A stretch of DNA of 21,233 nucleotides from Nemertoderma westbladi (Eukaryota > Xenacoelomorpha > Nemertodermatida > Nemertodermatidae): assembly GCA_032718475.1 (NCBI GenBank), contig JAUCBJ010002552.1, forward strand, positions 1 through 21,233, read 5' to 3'. The notes beneath the pieces were generated by a model that was not told the DNA's origin, searched no databases, and worked only from the letters and a program-made list of their open reading frames with translations. A program made the position numbers and the translations under genes. Below, piece by piece: positions 7,707 through 15,306 of the stretch. The first letter of the stretch is position 1, and every line of letters begins with the position of its first letter.

Positions 7707-9554
7707 TCACAGTGACAGAAGTCCCCGTTCCACCTCGTCTTTCGTCCCAAGCGATCTCCGCGGTCTATGGAGTCGCTGGTAGGCGAACTTCTCTACGTTG
7801 CTCTCCCTGTTTACGTCGATCTCTCCGCCCCTCTCGGGCATCGTCTCCCCGAATACTATCCGTGGTGCCGTTCCCGGTTGCTCGCCCAACCTGATGGTGC
7901 TCCCCGCGAAATCCATCGCCGGCTCCTCGTGCACCCAGGTCCGCTTGCCGGATCTGTTCCAGAAGGCCCTCGCCCCACTGGCCGTCACCACCCTTCCGCC
8001 AACCCAGTCCGTGTCCGAGTGGCCTATCCTTTCGATGGGCGGCATCTCTCCGAACTCGTCGTCGTCGTCCTCCTCTTCTGGTAGTGTCTCCAATCCCGGT
8101 ATCCCGATGGGTCCACTATGTCCCTTCCCGCCTTGGCTCTCGCCCGTAGCTCTCCATCCCTCTAGCTCCCTTAACTTCCTTGGCGGTTGGTCGCCCTCGG
8201 CGCCCGCTGGTATGGGCATCGTTTGCAACCCCGACGTCGACTGTTTCAGCGATCCCACCATCCATCCCAATTCTCGCCCTAGAGACTCCCCTGAACTCCC
8301 TGACGAAGTCCAATGAAGTTCGTCTAGGCCCGCCTGTTCCTCGAAGCCGTAACTCTGTGCCCTGGCCTCCTCTTCCCTCTCCTCTGCTTCTATCCTCTCC
8401 CGTCTAGCGACTTCTTCCAGTCGCTTTGCTTCTCGTCTGTCCGCCTCTAGCTGCTCCCATCTCTGATACGGTGTATCCGTCTCCCCGTCTACCAGATGTC
8501 GGCTGTTGTAGTACACCGACTCGCCCTTCAGCCCCGGGTGGTCTACCAGACCGTCAAAGGCCGTCTTAAAGGCTCTCCTGTAGCTTAGGGGTGATCCCGA
8601 TAACAGAAATGCCCCTGGTTCCCTTTCGATAACTACGGTCATGAATAAGTTAAGCAAACTTATCATTATCCAGTCCTCCTGCAGGATATATCGCTTCTGA
8701 TATACCTTTATCGCTCCTCTGCGAAACTGATATACCTCCTGCTTTCCCGGTCTCGCTCCCCACTTCAGCGAGTTCGCTAGTTCTGCCCCGTATTCTTCCC
8801 TAAACTTTCCCCAGTCCATCGGTTTGTGGCATACGAGCCCCAATAATTGGCCCATCGCCACAGCCCCGCATTGGCCTGTGTTCTCGACTACCCCCAATCC
8901 ATCCGGTGCCGTCATAGCCATAAAGACTTTCTGCATATCCAGGAGGTTGGTGGCGTCCGGACCGATGATCCTCTCCGCGTCCTCGCGAATCGCCGATCCC
9001 ACTTTCGTCGTCGACTTCTCCCTTACTAAGACTTGTACCGCTTTCGGTAATCGGTCTAATTTCGGCCCGTCCTTCTTCCCATACGTCCCTAGGTCGAATA
9101 AGAAGATGTCCCCATTTGGCGCGGCCAAATGTAGGAGTATGGTCCTGGCCGACCCTGCCGTTCCTCGCCTCGAACCCGCTTCGTCTTCCACGGTTCCCTC
9201 GTCATCTAGGATCATATATCCTCCTCTGTTGACGGACTCTATGAATCTTTTCCAGTCCTTCCTCGGCGATTCCCTCGGATACTTCGGAATCCCGAACTTT
9301 GCCTCGTCCCCTTTCACCACGTAGTGGAAGTGTTGGAAGATCGCGTTGTCTAGTGACGGGGTCCCGTAGGTCCCGACCAACCGCTGTTCGTGCGCCTCCC
9401 GGAAGTGATCCTGCAGCGCTCGTGCCGCGTGACCCCTTTCCAACCTCTCGTAGTATCCTCTCGTCTTCTCTTCCGGGTGTCTTTCGGTGAAATCCACCAA
9501 TATTTCTTTTCCTCCTGACTCCGCCTTTCTCTTCCTGATCAGCTTACTCGCCAT
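7707..9554 (-). CDS. DEDDy-type 3'-5' exonuclease-like protein, antisense within LTR element
   Basis: The first ATG is at 9554 (GGAATGG, a good initiation context) and gives 615 residues; the TGA (7707-7709) lies inside the 5' LTR. Residues 115-295 look like the RNase D/WRN/EXD exonuclease fold. Exo I is ILDDEG (D117, E119), followed by LLHLAAPNGDIFLFDL. Exo II is KVGSAIREDAERI (D192), followed by NLLDMQKVF. Exo III is RYILQED (Y289 with E293/D294). Such enzymes remove nucleotides from RNA or DNA 3' ends using two metal ions. In the canonical Exo III motif the Asp follows Tyr by four residues; here Glu is at +4 and Asp at +5, so activity is uncertain. The N terminus is basic. After about residue 380 come an acidic, Glu-rich segment with a DDDDE run and a C-terminal region with no recognised fold. 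A long frame intact in a recent insertion suggests a maintained gene. The assignment is by motif only. Confidence 0.75.
   Translation of the reverse strand: MASKLIRKRKAESGGKEILVDFTERHPEEKTRGYYERLERGHAARALQDHFREAHEQRLVGTYGTPSLDNAIFQHFHYVVKGDEAKFGIPKYPRESPRKDWKRFIESVNRGGYMILDDEGTVEDEAGSRRGTAGSARTILLHLAAPNGDIFLFDLGTYGKKDGPKLDRLPKAVQVLVREKSTTKVGSAIREDAERIIGPDATNLLDMQKVFMAMTAPDGLGVVENTGQCGAVAMGQLLGLVCHKPMDWGKFREEYGAELANSLKWGARPGKQEVYQFRRGAIKVYQKRYILQEDWIMISLLNLFMTVVIEREPGAFLLSGSPLSYRRAFKTAFDGLVDHPGLKGESVYYNSRHLVDGETDTPYQRWEQLEADRREAKRLEEVARRERIEAEEREEEARAQSYGFEEQAGLDELHWTSSGSSGESLGRELGWMVGSLKQSTSGLQTMPIPAGAEGDQPPRKLRELEGWRATGESQGGKGHSGPIGIPGLETLPEEEDDDDEFGEMPPIERIGHSDTDWVGGRVVTASGARAFWNRSGKRTWVHEEPAMDFAGSTIRLGEQPGTAPRIVFGETMPERGGEIDVNRESNVEKFAYQRLHRPRRSLGTKDEVERGLLSL
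7712..7734 (+). other. Candidate primer-binding site (self-complementary, not tRNA-like)
   Basis: The position, directly after the terminal CA of the 5' LTR, is where a primer-binding site belongs. It begins GTGACAGAAG rather than the TGG that complements tRNA CCA ends. It is fully complementary to 7512-7534. It also encodes the last residues of the antisense exonuclease ORF. Confidence 0.55.
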
Positions 9555-9858
9555 TCCGAACACTACACTCGCTCACCTGCAGGGTGGTGCCTTACCAAGG
9601 CGCAATACAGATGAGTGAAGTATTTAAGATGTTTCGTACAGTTCGATAATGGCCTACTTTCTACTTAATTGCGCCTTTCAAGCTAAATTTAACCTAATTA
9701 ATTTCGGAGCTAGTAAATCAGCCTAATTTACAATTTCCGTCCGTTACTTTTATTATGTTCTAGAACGATTATGTTCTAGTAACTAATTCCGAGCTGCCAC
9801 CCCAGTTAAACTCTAAGAACTACACTGCTAGCTAGCCGAACTCCACCGACCACACGAG
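9555..9858. promoter_or_regulatory. Divergent intergenic region between exonuclease and gag ORFs
   Basis: The 304 bp separate two ORFs transcribed away from each other, so a bidirectional promoter is plausible. ATTATGTTCTAG occurs twice (9752-9763 and 9768-9779), with the palindrome GTTCTAGAAC at 9757-9766 between them. The gag ATG at 9859 follows GAG at -3 to -1. On the minus strand, CCTGCAG|GTGAGCG just before the exonuclease ATG resembles a splice site. Confidence 0.4.
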
Positions 9859-11187
9859 ATGAGTGAATCGGGCGAGACACCGATGCGGACCCCGGACGAA
9901 GATCAAACGATCCGCGAGGCCGCGACCAAGCGATACAGGCCCACGACGCCGGAGCCATCGATAACGGGCGAACCGGAAGTCCAGAACGAGCCAAGAGAAA
10001 GCGAGAGCGGGACGGAGGGAGATGGAGACGAGTCGACACGAGACGGAGAACGGCGCGCCAATGTCGCCGGCCAGCTACCGGCCGAGGGCGACGAGCGGCC
10101 CACCGAAACGGCGACGGTGGGGCCGACGGTGCGACGCCGGACGCGAAGAGACGGAGGAGAGATCGGTACCGATGTCGCCGGCCAGCTACAGGCCGAGGGC
10201 GACGGACGGCCCACCGGAACGGCGACGGTGGAGCCGCCGGTACGACGTCGAACCCGGAGGAACGGAGGAGAAGTCGGCGAGGAGGACGTCGGGGTCTCAG
10301 AGCGACTTCGACGAGCCTACATCGCGGCCCGGAGGATGCTAAAGGATGCCAAAAAGGAAGGGGCGAAGGTAGACGAGGTGAGACTGAGAAAGCGACTAGG
10401 TGAGTCGGATAGACACTTTAATTATCTAATACGTTTTGGGCAGAGAGAACTAGCCGAAATGAGAGCACATGAGATTGCCGGGGAACTGATTGAACTATGG
10501 GAGTGTGGGAGTATGGAACCTAGCGTAGCGCCAGTGTACGTAGGGCCATACTTAGTCGATGCCCGGGGAGTAAAATTAGTGGGTTGGAAGAGACCTGAGG
10601 AGGGCGAATCCGAGGTTAACTCCGAGGATTCGGTCTCGTCGGTTGGAGGAAGTTCCGGGAGGCGGGGGAAAGTTAGTAGGACGGAGGGGCGACGGGAGTC
10701 CGTCGCAACCGATAAGTCTGCTACATCCTCCGCGAAAGAAAGAAGGGTGCTGAAAATAAATCTGACGTATGAATTAGCGATGGTGGCGACAGAGCAGAAT
10801 GAGTTAGAGAGACGATTGAGAGAGGAAACCGCATGGTTGGAGAGAGAAAGAGAGTGGGCAAGGGAGGATAGAGAGAGAGTCAAGGAGTGTAGAGAGCGGG
10901 AGATGAGAGTAGGGGACGAGCCGGCGACGTGGCTTGAGATGGTTGCGAGAGATACCGAGTTGGCCGAGCAAAGTTTACGAGAGTGCATAAAGAGAGAGAT
11001 AGAGATAGAGCGTGAGCGGGAAGATTTGCGTGCTCAGCTAGGGAGGCTTGCGCAATATCAAGCCAAACTAGACCAGCGCCGACTAGAACTGGCGCGGTTG
11101 GAAATGTCAGAGAGTGAGCCCCCACTTACAAGCAGCGAGCGAGATAACCAGAGCTGGTGTAGCCGTACGGGCGGGGGGGGGGGGTAA
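9859..11187 (+). CDS. Gag-like polyprotein, first frame (coiled coil)
   Basis: This 442-residue frame starts with MSESGETPMRTPDED. Its acidic, Arg-rich N terminus contains a 37-residue tandem duplication (residues about 68-141). A helical, charged middle part (SERLRRAYIAARRMLKDAKK; HFNYLIRFGQRELAEM) may be the capsid-like core, but no family is recognised. Residues about 300-425 form a strong coiled coil (LERRLREETAWLEREREWAR). The frame ends at a run of 12 G (11173-11184) followed by TAA. The next gag frame continues across this run with one G fewer, so the true protein probably extends further. It is GC-rich, unlike the Asn-rich part that follows. A structural gag role is inferred from position and from the zinc knuckles downstream. 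Confidence 0.72.
   Translation: MSESGETPMRTPDEDQTIREAATKRYRPTTPEPSITGEPEVQNEPRESESGTEGDGDESTRDGERRANVAGQLPAEGDERPTETATVGPTVRRRTRRDGGEIGTDVAGQLQAEGDGRPTGTATVEPPVRRRTRRNGGEVGEEDVGVSERLRRAYIAARRMLKDAKKEGAKVDEVRLRKRLGESDRHFNYLIRFGQRELAEMRAHEIAGELIELWECGSMEPSVAPVYVGPYLVDARGVKLVGWKRPEEGESEVNSEDSVSSVGGSSGRRGKVSRTEGRRESVATDKSATSSAKERRVLKINLTYELAMVATEQNELERRLREETAWLEREREWAREDRERVKECREREMRVGDEPATWLEMVARDTELAEQSLRECIKREIEIEREREDLRAQLGRLAQYQAKLDQRRLELARLEMSESEPPLTSSERDNQSWCSRTGGGGG
10060..10281 (+). repeat. 111-bp in-frame tandem duplication in gag
   Basis: Copies start at 10060 (AATGTCGCCGGCCAG) and 10171 (GATGTCGCCGGCCAG). Both encode VAGQL-AEGD-RPT-TATV-P-VRRRTRR-GGE. The differences between the copies are scattered base changes that keep the frame. 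Confidence 0.9.
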
Positions 11188-11788
11188 TAATAGTACGTTA
11201 GAAGTAGATAATATTAATAGTACCGTAGTAAATAACCCTAATCCCTTTATTGCAGCGAATAATATTTTACCTGGTAGTAGTAATTTAAATTTAAATACAA
11301 ATACTCTAAATAATAATTTCAATTCAAACCCGCAAAATAATTCGAATAATAATTTAAGTTTAGAGAATAGTAGTGATCTAAGTAATTTAAATAATTTAAA
11401 TAATAATCCCGTTTCAAATTCTAATAATTTAATTGATTTAACAAATAATATTGGGAATGGTGCTATTAATGTGAGCGTGTCGGACGTACATAACCCGGCA
11501 GACGGTGGCCTGGTAGGCCACGTAGTTAGTAGGCAGGAAGTGGCAGGGTTGAGCCAACCCGACGGCGGCCTGGTAGGCCACGTAGTTGGTAGGCAGGAGG
11601 TAGCGGGGTTGAGCCAACCCGAAGTAGGCCTGATGGGCCACGCAGTAGTAGAGAGAGAGGCGGGGGTGAATAGACCCAACCGTAGTAGAGACAGTGCGTC
11701 GACTAGAGAGGGGCGTAGAGACGAAGTGAGAGATAGTGAAGTTAGATGTGGCGGGTGGGGGGGGGGCTACCGGCGCCCCACCACATAA
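11114..11788 (+). CDS. Gag-like polyprotein, second frame (Asn-rich linker and 20-residue repeats)
   Basis: The frame is open from a GTG and has no ATG near its start, so it is most likely reached from the first frame at the 12-G run (11173-11184). After the run it encodes a strikingly Asn/Ser/Leu-rich, low-complexity segment (NNSTLEVDNINSTVVNNPNP onward, to about 11480), then three 20-residue repeats, DGGLVGHVVSRQEVAGLSQP in the first. It ends soon after a 10-G run (11757-11766), past which the third frame carries on. The segment looks like a disordered linker with condensate-like composition. It has no enzymatic motif. Confidence 0.6.
   Translation: MSPHLQAASEITRAGVAVRAGGGGNNSTLEVDNINSTVVNNPNPFIAANNILPGSSNLNLNTNTLNNNFNSNPQNNSNNNLSLENSSDLSNLNNLNNNPVSNSNNLIDLTNNIGNGAINVSVSDVHNPADGGLVGHVVSRQEVAGLSQPDGGLVGHVVGRQEVAGLSQPEVGLMGHAVVEREAGVNRPNRSRDSASTREGRRDEVRDSEVRCGGWGGGYRRPTT
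11173..11184 (+). other. Poly-G tract 1 at first gag frame junction
   Basis: Twelve G between a C and TAATAATAG. Eleven G would join frame one to frame two. The stop TAA sits directly after the run in the first frame. Confidence 0.85.
11501..11680 (+). repeat. Three 60-bp tandem repeats in gag
   Basis: Units start at 11501, 11561 and 11621. The first two are nearly identical and the third is diverged (GAAGTAGGCCTGATGGGCCA). Each holds GGCC...GGCC, a short inverted repeat. Confidence 0.9.
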
Positions 11789-13634
11789 GATTGGTGGCGA
11801 GAGAGGGGGGGCAGAGAATGCCCCACAAGAGGGGTGTAGAAGTGTAGTAAGAGGTAGTGAAGTTAGAAGTGGCGGGTGGGGGGGGGGGGCTACGGGCACC
11901 CCACCGCGAGAGATTAGTAGAGAGAGAGGGGGGGCAGAGAGTGTCCCACAGCCGTCAGCGGATAATGCGCGGGCCGAGCTAGGTAAACCGCAACACCCGG
12001 CGGCGGAGAGTAATAGGGGAATTGCGAGTATCCCCAGCGGCGTGCGATCGAGCAGAGAGAGGCAGGTTGACGTCGCGAGAGGGCAGACGAAGCGTCGGGC
12101 CCGATCAGAAGAGAGAAGAAGAAGAGTGGAGTTTAACCGGGAGGTCGACGAGAGATCTCACCAGTCGGAATACTGCACTGAAAAGAGAAGAAGAGGAGAT
12201 AGTAGAAAAGGTGTCGCCACGAACGATAGGAGTGCGAGGACGGATAACGGACCGTCGACAGTAGAGATGGAGTCAGGGAGCCAGTGGGGTCGAACTTCGG
12301 GAGATTGCCGTCGCCCCGGAGAAACGCACCGCACGCCAAGAGAGGGGTACAGGAGGTACCAATACAAAGTCGAGAACAGGAGAGGGGATCGAAGAGAAGC
12401 TTCCCGACGGGATATAGCTGCCGATCGAGAGTGCAGTAGTCGCGGGGAGATTCGAGATTCGCGAAGAATAAACTTCGGTTCGGAAGGGCACATGCAGACT
12501 GCAGGACATACTGTAGGTCTTACTGCACATACTATTATAGGCCATGCTGGGAGAGATAGAGTAGGCGATGGGGTAGCGCGAACGACGGGATTAAACCCGG
12601 AAGTCGCGGAGTACATACCGGTAGGTAGGCGAGAGGTAGGTAGGCCTATATCGGTACAGCAGCATGACTATAATACACAGGGACATAACATATATCCAGG
12701 GGAGGGGGGAGTTATTGTAGATAGATGTATGGGCCCCAATATATTAACATCAACCCCAGTACCAAACATACTGGCTGGGGGGGGACAGGGTGACATTCCC
12801 CCATCACAATATCGACAATATACCCCGATAGGAGCAAGAATATCGAACTCCCTGGACGAGAGCAGGTCGTGCGGACAGTCACCACCACACGCGGCCATAC
12901 AGGGGACTGCTAGTCCACAGTTAGCTGGTAGCAGGGCCACACCGTGGCGGGGACAGAAAGAAAATAACACCAAAAATAAACACAATCCCAATATACCCAG
13001 TAGGCCGAGTCTAGACAACCAAAACACTAAATCGGTACATATAAACCTAAGCGCGATACGTGAAGGACTATACAGGAAACGCTATAATCCAGGATTCCAA
13101 TGTCAATTACATCGGGACGGAACCCATAAGACCAGGAGTTGCAAGTACTGGCAAGCGTTGCCCAAACGAGATCGTGTAGCCTACACAGACGCAAACGGAC
13201 TATGTCATCGATGTGTGGTAAAAGGACACAGATCCGGAGAGTGTTGGAAAGAGAGAGGATATGAAAGGACTAAACCAGGGGCAGAGAAGCCCATTAGCAA
13301 ACATAAGGGAGTCGGGAAAGTAGAAGGAGGCGTGTTGCATACACACGCAGGACTGACACAGTGCGAGGGGGCATTACATGGGCAGACACCGCATATACCG
13401 AGGGACGAGCGGGGGTCGTCGAGGGCCTTAATGCCAGCGCACATACGAAGGGGGGGGCCAGCAAAGGTAGCACCGAAGAGAGTGTGGCGAAGAGTTAGAG
13501 GACGTATAGGAGGGCAGCAGGAGAGTGCCTACCGGAAGAAGGGGCACGTAAGAGTTTTTAGTCGTCCAAAGTTTTGGACTGAGGGGGTGGGAATGAGGGC
13601 GAGACGCCCTTCCCACGCACAAAATATAAAATAA
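11736..13634 (+). CDS. Gag-like polyprotein, third frame, with two zinc knuckles
   Basis: The frame opens at a GTG with no ATG near its start, again suggesting entry from the previous frame at the 10-G run. The first part is Arg/Gly/Glu-rich and contains two 121-bp repeat units. A basic, disordered stretch follows. The recognisable domain lies at codons 456-503: C-x2-H-x4-H-x4-C (13101-13142), then a 20-residue spacer (KYWQALPKRDRVAYTDANGL), then C-x2-C-x4-H-x4-C (13203-13244). The spacing and the spacer resemble the paired knuckles of BEL/Pao gag proteins, which bind and package the element RNA. The C terminus is strongly basic (KRVWRRVRGRIGG). It ends at TAA 13632-13634, after which no protease or polymerase follows. 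Confidence 0.72.
   Translation: MKLDVAGGGGATGAPPHKIGGERGGAENAPQEGCRSVVRGSEVRSGGWGGGATGTPPREISRERGGAESVPQPSADNARAELGKPQHPAAESNRGIASIPSGVRSSRERQVDVARGQTKRRARSEERRRRVEFNREVDERSHQSEYCTEKRRRGDSRKGVATNDRSARTDNGPSTVEMESGSQWGRTSGDCRRPGETHRTPREGYRRYQYKVENRRGDRREASRRDIAADRECSSRGEIRDSRRINFGSEGHMQTAGHTVGLTAHTIIGHAGRDRVGDGVARTTGLNPEVAEYIPVGRREVGRPISVQQHDYNTQGHNIYPGEGGVIVDRCMGPNILTSTPVPNILAGGGQGDIPPSQYRQYTPIGARISNSLDESRSCGQSPPHAAIQGTASPQLAGSRATPWRGQKENNTKNKHNPNIPSRPSLDNQNTKSVHINLSAIREGLYRKRYNPGFQCQLHRDGTHKTRSCKYWQALPKRDRVAYTDANGLCHRCVVKGHRSGECWKERGYERTKPGAEKPISKHKGVGKVEGGVLHTHAGLTQCEGALHGQTPHIPRDERGSSRALMPAHIRRGGPAKVAPKRVWRRVRGRIGGQQESAYRKKGHVRVFSRPKFWTEGVGMRARRPSHAQNIK
11757..11766 (+). other. Poly-G tract 2 at second gag frame junction
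   Basis: Ten G in GCGGGT-G-run-CTACC. Nine would join frame two to frame three. A duplicated copy of this segment 121 bp downstream (11856 onward, G-run 11878-11889) has twelve G, which keeps frame three open. Nine or twelve is therefore the in-frame count. Confidence 0.85.
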
Positions 13635-13661
13635 TTATTTAATTAAAAATAATTAAATAAT
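13634..13661 (+). other. AT hairpin directly after the gag stop codon
   Basis: ATTATTTAATT (13634-13644) and AATTAAATAAT (13651-13661) are perfect complements around AAAAAT. The stem starts at the last base of the stop codon. Confidence 0.7.
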
Positions 13662-13708
13662 AGAGTAGGTAGAAGTTAGGTAGTTAGTTAGTTAGTTAGT
13701 TAGTTAAA

Positions 13709-14120
13709 GGGTGGTACGTAGTACCGTTAGTAGAAGAGTTAGTAGGAGGGTACGTGTAGTACCGTTAGTAGAAGAGTTAGTAGGAGGGTACGTGTAGTAC
13801 CGTTAGTAGAAGAGTTAGTAGGAGGGTACGTGTAGTACCGTTAGTAGAAGAGTTAGTAGGAGGGTACGTGTAGTACCGTTAGTAGAAGAGTTAGTAGGAG
13901 GGTACGTGTAGTACCGTTAGTAGAAGAGTTAGTAGGAGGGTACGTGTAGTACCGTTAGTAGAAGAGTTAGTAGGAGGGTACGTGTAGTACCGTTAGTAGA
14001 AGAGTTAGTAGGAGGGTACGTGTAGTACCGTTAGTAGAAGAGTTAGTAGGAGGGTACGTGTAGTACCGTTAGTAGAAGAGTTAGTAGGAGGGTACGTGTA
14101 GTACCGTTAGTAGAAGAGAG
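13709..14120 (+). repeat. 38-bp tandem array with GGTAC-GTACC palindrome, about eleven units
   Basis: Ten near-identical units start every 38 bp from 13749 to 14091, after one variant at about 13711. Each unit is GGTACGTGTAGTACC, a 5-bp-stem hairpin, followed by a C-free spacer (GTTAGTAGAAGAGTTAGTAG). The high identity between units implies recent amplification. Confidence 0.95.
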
Positions 14121-15300
14121 TTAGAGGGTACGTAAGTACCGCTAGTTAGTAGAGTTAGAGGGTACGTAAGTACCGCTAGGTAGTTAGAGTTAGAGGGTAC
14201 GTAAGTACTGCTAGTTAGAGTAAGAGTTAGAGGGTACGTAGTACCGTTAGAGAGTAGGAGTTAAGGGGTACGTAGTACCGTTAGAGAGTTAGTAAGAGTA
14301 AGAGGGTACGTAGTACCGCTAGCTAGTAGAGAGAGCTAGAGTAGTAAGAGGGTACGTTGTACCGCTAGCTAGTAGAGAGAGCTAGGAGTAGTAAGAGGGT
14401 ACGTAGTACCGCTAGTTAGGGGTGTTAGTAGTAGCAGTAGAGGGTTGTGGGCACCGTAAGCGCCACGTAGTTAGAGTTAGTAGGGAATGCGCTGAACTTA
14501 GTGGGGCACGGGCGTGATGATGTGTTTGATGTAAGAGCAGGGTATGTTAATTAGGGTGGGTGCCGGGCACAAGAGGTGCCGGGCACAAAAAGAGTTAGTA
14601 GTAGAGTTAGTTGAGTTAGTAGAGAGTTAGTAGAGTTAGTAGAGTTAGAAGGTGCCGGGCACAAGAGGTGCCGGGCACAAAAAGAGTTAGTAGAGTTAGA
14701 AGAGAGTTAGTAGAGTTAGTAGAGTCAGTAGTAGTTCACATAATTAACGTACCCACTCTGCCGGCACTCAGAGCGTCACGTGTAGGCGATGAGACGTAAA
14801 GGGGATGTAGAGGGGTAGAGACGGGCACATAGGGTGCCAGAGAGTAGAAGAGTAGAGACGGGCACATAGGGTGCCAGGTAGTAAGTTAGAGAGGTAGTAG
14901 TGTAGTAGAGAGGGCACATAGGGTGCCAGGTAGTAGAGTAGAGCAGAGGGGGCACATAGGGTGCCAGGTAGTAGAGCTAGAGAGGTAGTTGAGTAGTAGA
15001 AGGGCACATAGGGTGCCAGATAGTAGAGTGGTTGTGGGCACCGCAAGCGCCACGTAGTTAGAAGAGTAGAGTAGAGTTAGCAGAGCTAGTGGAGTAGAGT
15101 TAGTAGAGCTAGTTAGCAGAGTTGGTAGACTCAGAGGAGTCAAGTAGAGTTGATAGAAGTAGAGAGCTAGTAGGAGTTAGTTAGACTTAGTAGAGAGTTA
15201 GAGTCAGTAGAAAGTTAGAGGCTCTCAGTTAGAGCTAGAAGTAGTAAGAGTTAGTAGTTAGCAGAGTTAGTTAGATAGTTAGAGTTAGTAAGCAGTAGGT
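14121..15300 (+). repeat. Degenerate palindrome-string region replacing pol
   Basis: Variants of the hairpin unit continue with changing loops: GGTACGTAAGTACC, GGTACGTAGTACC, GGTACGTTGTACC. New palindromes follow: GTGCCGGGCAC (pairs near 14570-14590 and 14652-14675) and GGCACATAGGGTGCC (five times, about 14825-15020). GTGGGCACCG-AAGCGCCAC occurs near 14450 and 15035. The spacers are GTTAGTAGAG-like and almost free of C. Frames on either strand are repeat by-products and no protein is supported. Confidence 0.85.
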
Positions 15301-15306
15301 AGATAG

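Larger units (their letters stand above)
7183..7711 (+). repeat. 5' LTR (529 bp)
   Basis: It begins TGTTAGC and ends GTCACA. A 7-bp inverted repeat sits at the left end (TGTTAGC 7183-7189, GCTAACA 7202-7208), a 13-bp-stem hairpin at 7246-7274, a CCAAT box in AACCAATCAG near 7405, and a small hairpin at the right end (CGGGATC 7689-7695, GATCCCG 7700-7706). Against the 3' LTR there are transitions at 7380, 7499, 7539 and 7689. GGGGACTT (7520-7527) replaces CGT of the 3' copy. Confidence 0.96.

Noticed and set aside
7712-7730. Conventional tRNA primer-binding site
   Set aside because: There is no TGG next to the LTR and no recognisable tRNA 3'-end complement. The self-complementary reading fits better.
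7712-9324. Plus-strand frames inside the exonuclease ORF region
   Set aside because: Pro/Ser-rich antisense shadows of the minus-strand gene, overlapping in two frames without motifs.
10422-11679. Long minus-strand frames opposite gag
   Set aside because: Shadows of a coding strand with strong codon bias (Ser/Leu-rich antisense of Arg/Glu-rich gag). No motif.
13709-15060. CRISPR-like array
   Set aside because: The spacers are themselves repetitive, the context is a eukaryotic retroelement and no cas genes are present.
14768-15143. Minus-strand frames rich in YYLAPYVP/LLPGTLCA
   Set aside because: Translations of the palindrome repeats. The sequence is explained by tandem repetition.
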